Of a DNA stretch of 13,742 nt, positions 12,577-13,742 are shown one piece after another. The DNA is from G963674685 sp964591275 (GTDB lineage: Bacteria > Lernaellota > Lernaellaia > JACKCT01): positions 1-13,742 of the forward strand of contig CAZQAE010000109.1 in assembly GCA_964591275.1 (NCBI GenBank), written 5' to 3'. A model generated the notes under the pieces. The model worked only from the letters and a program-made list of their open reading frames with translations. It searched no databases and was not told where the DNA came from. The number at the start of each line of letters is the position of its first letter. The stretch's first letter is position 1. Made by a program: the position numbers and the translations under genes.

Positions 12577-13656
12577 ATGAACGGTAAAGAACGCATCCTG
12601 ACAGCCCTGGAACTCAAAGAGCCGGACCGCGTACCGCTCTATATTCACGGCATTAACGAAGCGCCAATCATCGGCATCGGCAAACATCTCACGCAAGGAC
12701 TGCCCGAGCCGCAATTCTTCCGCAACATGGAAATCGGCGATCAAATGAAGCTCCTGGATGCGCTGTTTCTCATCCACGAAAGCTTCGGAGTGGATGGTTT
12801 CACGTCCTTTGAAATCGGCCATGAAACAACCGTGGACGACATGCATGTGAAAGATGATTTCGGCGTGACGTATCAGCTTTCAGAGTATGGCATCCCCGTC
12901 GCCGTGGATCATCCGATTAAAGATATGGATGCGCTCAAGAATTTCACGCCACCGATTCCGGATCGCAGCCACCTGACTATGCTCGATCTGGCCAAGGCGC
13001 GCTTCGCGGAAGAAAAAGCCATCTTCTGGCTCATGCGTGGGACTTTCGTTAGAAGCTGGCGTTTGACGGGTATGGAAAATCTAATGCTCAAAATGTTCGA
13101 CGCCCCGGATTTTGTCCATGAGATCGCCCGCATCACACTGGAATACAATCTGGCGCAACTGGAGATGCTGGCCGAAGCAGGCCTTGACGTTCTTGTTGTT
13201 GAAGACGATATCGCCGGAGTGAACGGACCGCTGATATCCCCCGCCTATTTTTCTGAATTCGTCAATGCCTACAACCGCCGCATCGTAGACAAAGCCCACG
13301 AAAAAGGGATCAAAGTAGTTCGCCACAGCGATGGAAACCTTTGGAAATTGATGGATACACTTATTGATACGGGCTACGATGGTCTGAATCCGCTGGAGCC
13401 GCAGGCGAGCATGACAATCAAGAAAGTCAAAGACGAATGCGGCGATAAAATCTGCCTCATTGGCAATATCGACTGCGTAGATCTGCTGCCCAATGGAACG
13501 CCCGAACTAGTTGATGAGGCCGTCGCTTCGGCCATCAATGACGCCGGGGCCGGAGGCGGACTGATCATCAGCTCGTCCAACTCCCTGCATCCTGGAGTGA
13601 ATCCCGAAAACTGTATTGCCATGTTCGAGTCTACAAAAAAACATGGCAAATACTGA
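12577..13656 (+). CDS. UroD/MtaA-superfamily methyltransferase
   Basis: A 359-residue TIM-barrel protein of the uroporphyrinogen-decarboxylase-like methyltransferases (relatives of MtaA, CmuA and the catalytic half of MetE). These move methyl groups to or from a corrinoid or thiol at a zinc site. It starts with the usual MNGKERILTALELKEPDRVP, has VVEDDIAG (207-214), VRHSDGN (248-254), NPLEP (271-275) and SNSLHPGVNPEN (334-345). By position H250, D252, E274 and H338 occupy the MetE zinc-ligand places, where Cys is expected at the second and fourth. True heme decarboxylase is unlikely because of the neighbours. AGGAG (12564-12568) supports the start. Divergent from the corrinoid protein, it is the likely substrate-specific methyltransferase I. 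The methyl donor is unknown. Confidence 0.88.
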   Translation: MNGKERILTALELKEPDRVPLYIHGINEAPIIGIGKHLTQGLPEPQFFRNMEIGDQMKLLDALFLIHESFGVDGFTSFEIGHETTVDDMHVKDDFGVTYQLSEYGIPVAVDHPIKDMDALKNFTPPIPDRSHLTMLDLAKARFAEEKAIFWLMRGTFVRSWRLTGMENLMLKMFDAPDFVHEIARITLEYNLAQLEMLAEAGLDVLVVEDDIAGVNGPLISPAYFSEFVNAYNRRIVDKAHEKGIKVVRHSDGNLWKLMDTLIDTGYDGLNPLEPQASMTIKKVKDECGDKICLIGNIDCVDLLPNGTPELVDEAVASAINDAGAGGGLIISSSNSLHPGVNPENCIAMFESTKKHGKY

Positions 13657-13742
13657 GTATTCAAAACGCTACTCCATCTATATCTGCGCTTTGGAAAAAT
13701 CGGAAAATTATCGCTCTGCAAATAACCGAACTAATGGATTCC

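Overview
The window looks like bacterial chromosome of moderate GC content, probably from a Gram-negative anaerobe or facultative anaerobe. The reasons are lipoproteins with lipobox Cys, a corrinoid/tetrahydrofolate methyl-transfer cluster, and secreted proteins with very Asp/Asn-rich segments. Such acidic spacers are familiar from Deltaproteobacteria-like and related uncultured lineages. The phylum cannot be fixed from sequence alone.

Region A (1 to about 4230) is the end of an integrative element. It holds a small lysine-rich hypothetical gene on the minus strand, a divergently transcribed type IV toxin-antitoxin/abortive-infection pair (abiEi-abiEii, overlapping GTGA) with its own promoter and a palindromic operator candidate, and a convergent tyrosine recombinase. 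Just upstream of the integrase lies a 3' fragment of a tRNA-Thr(GGT) gene (4181-4227) without its 5' half, as expected for one attachment-site end of an element integrated into a tRNA gene. The intact tRNA should lie beyond the left edge. A perfect 22-base palindrome nested in a second inverted repeat sits between abiEii and the integrase.

Region B (4384-5178) is a thiol peroxidase (tpx) on the minus strand and an intergenic stretch with promoters in both directions.

Region C (5179-9125) is a locus of exported proteins. In order: a secreted papain-like (C1) cysteine protease with two C-terminal beta-type domains and a long Asp/Asn-rich tail; a Cys-rich lipoprotein; a frameshifted Cys-rich reading frame whose restored tail matches the protease tail; a chagasin-family (I42) cysteine-protease inhibitor overlapping that frame by ATGA; a tiny Asp-rich lipoprotein ending in Cys-Cys-Ser-Cys; and a second frameshifted Cys-rich lipoprotein. 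Protease and cognate-type inhibitor in one locus, together with a repeated Asp-tail plus C-terminal Cys signature, is the most novel-looking part of the window.

Region D (9185-13656) is a corrinoid-dependent methyl-transfer cluster. On the minus strand, in transcription order, are a B12-binding corrinoid protein, a pterin-binding methyltransferase, a stand-alone methionine-synthase-type activation-domain protein with a C-terminal Cys cluster, and a metal-dependent amidohydrolase. Divergently on the plus strand is a UroD/MtaA-superfamily methyltransferase. Together they would move a methyl group from an unknown donor through the corrinoid to tetrahydrofolate (or the reverse). The metal site of the UroD-type enzyme appears to have Asp and His where thiol-methylating relatives have Cys, so its substrate is probably not a thiol.
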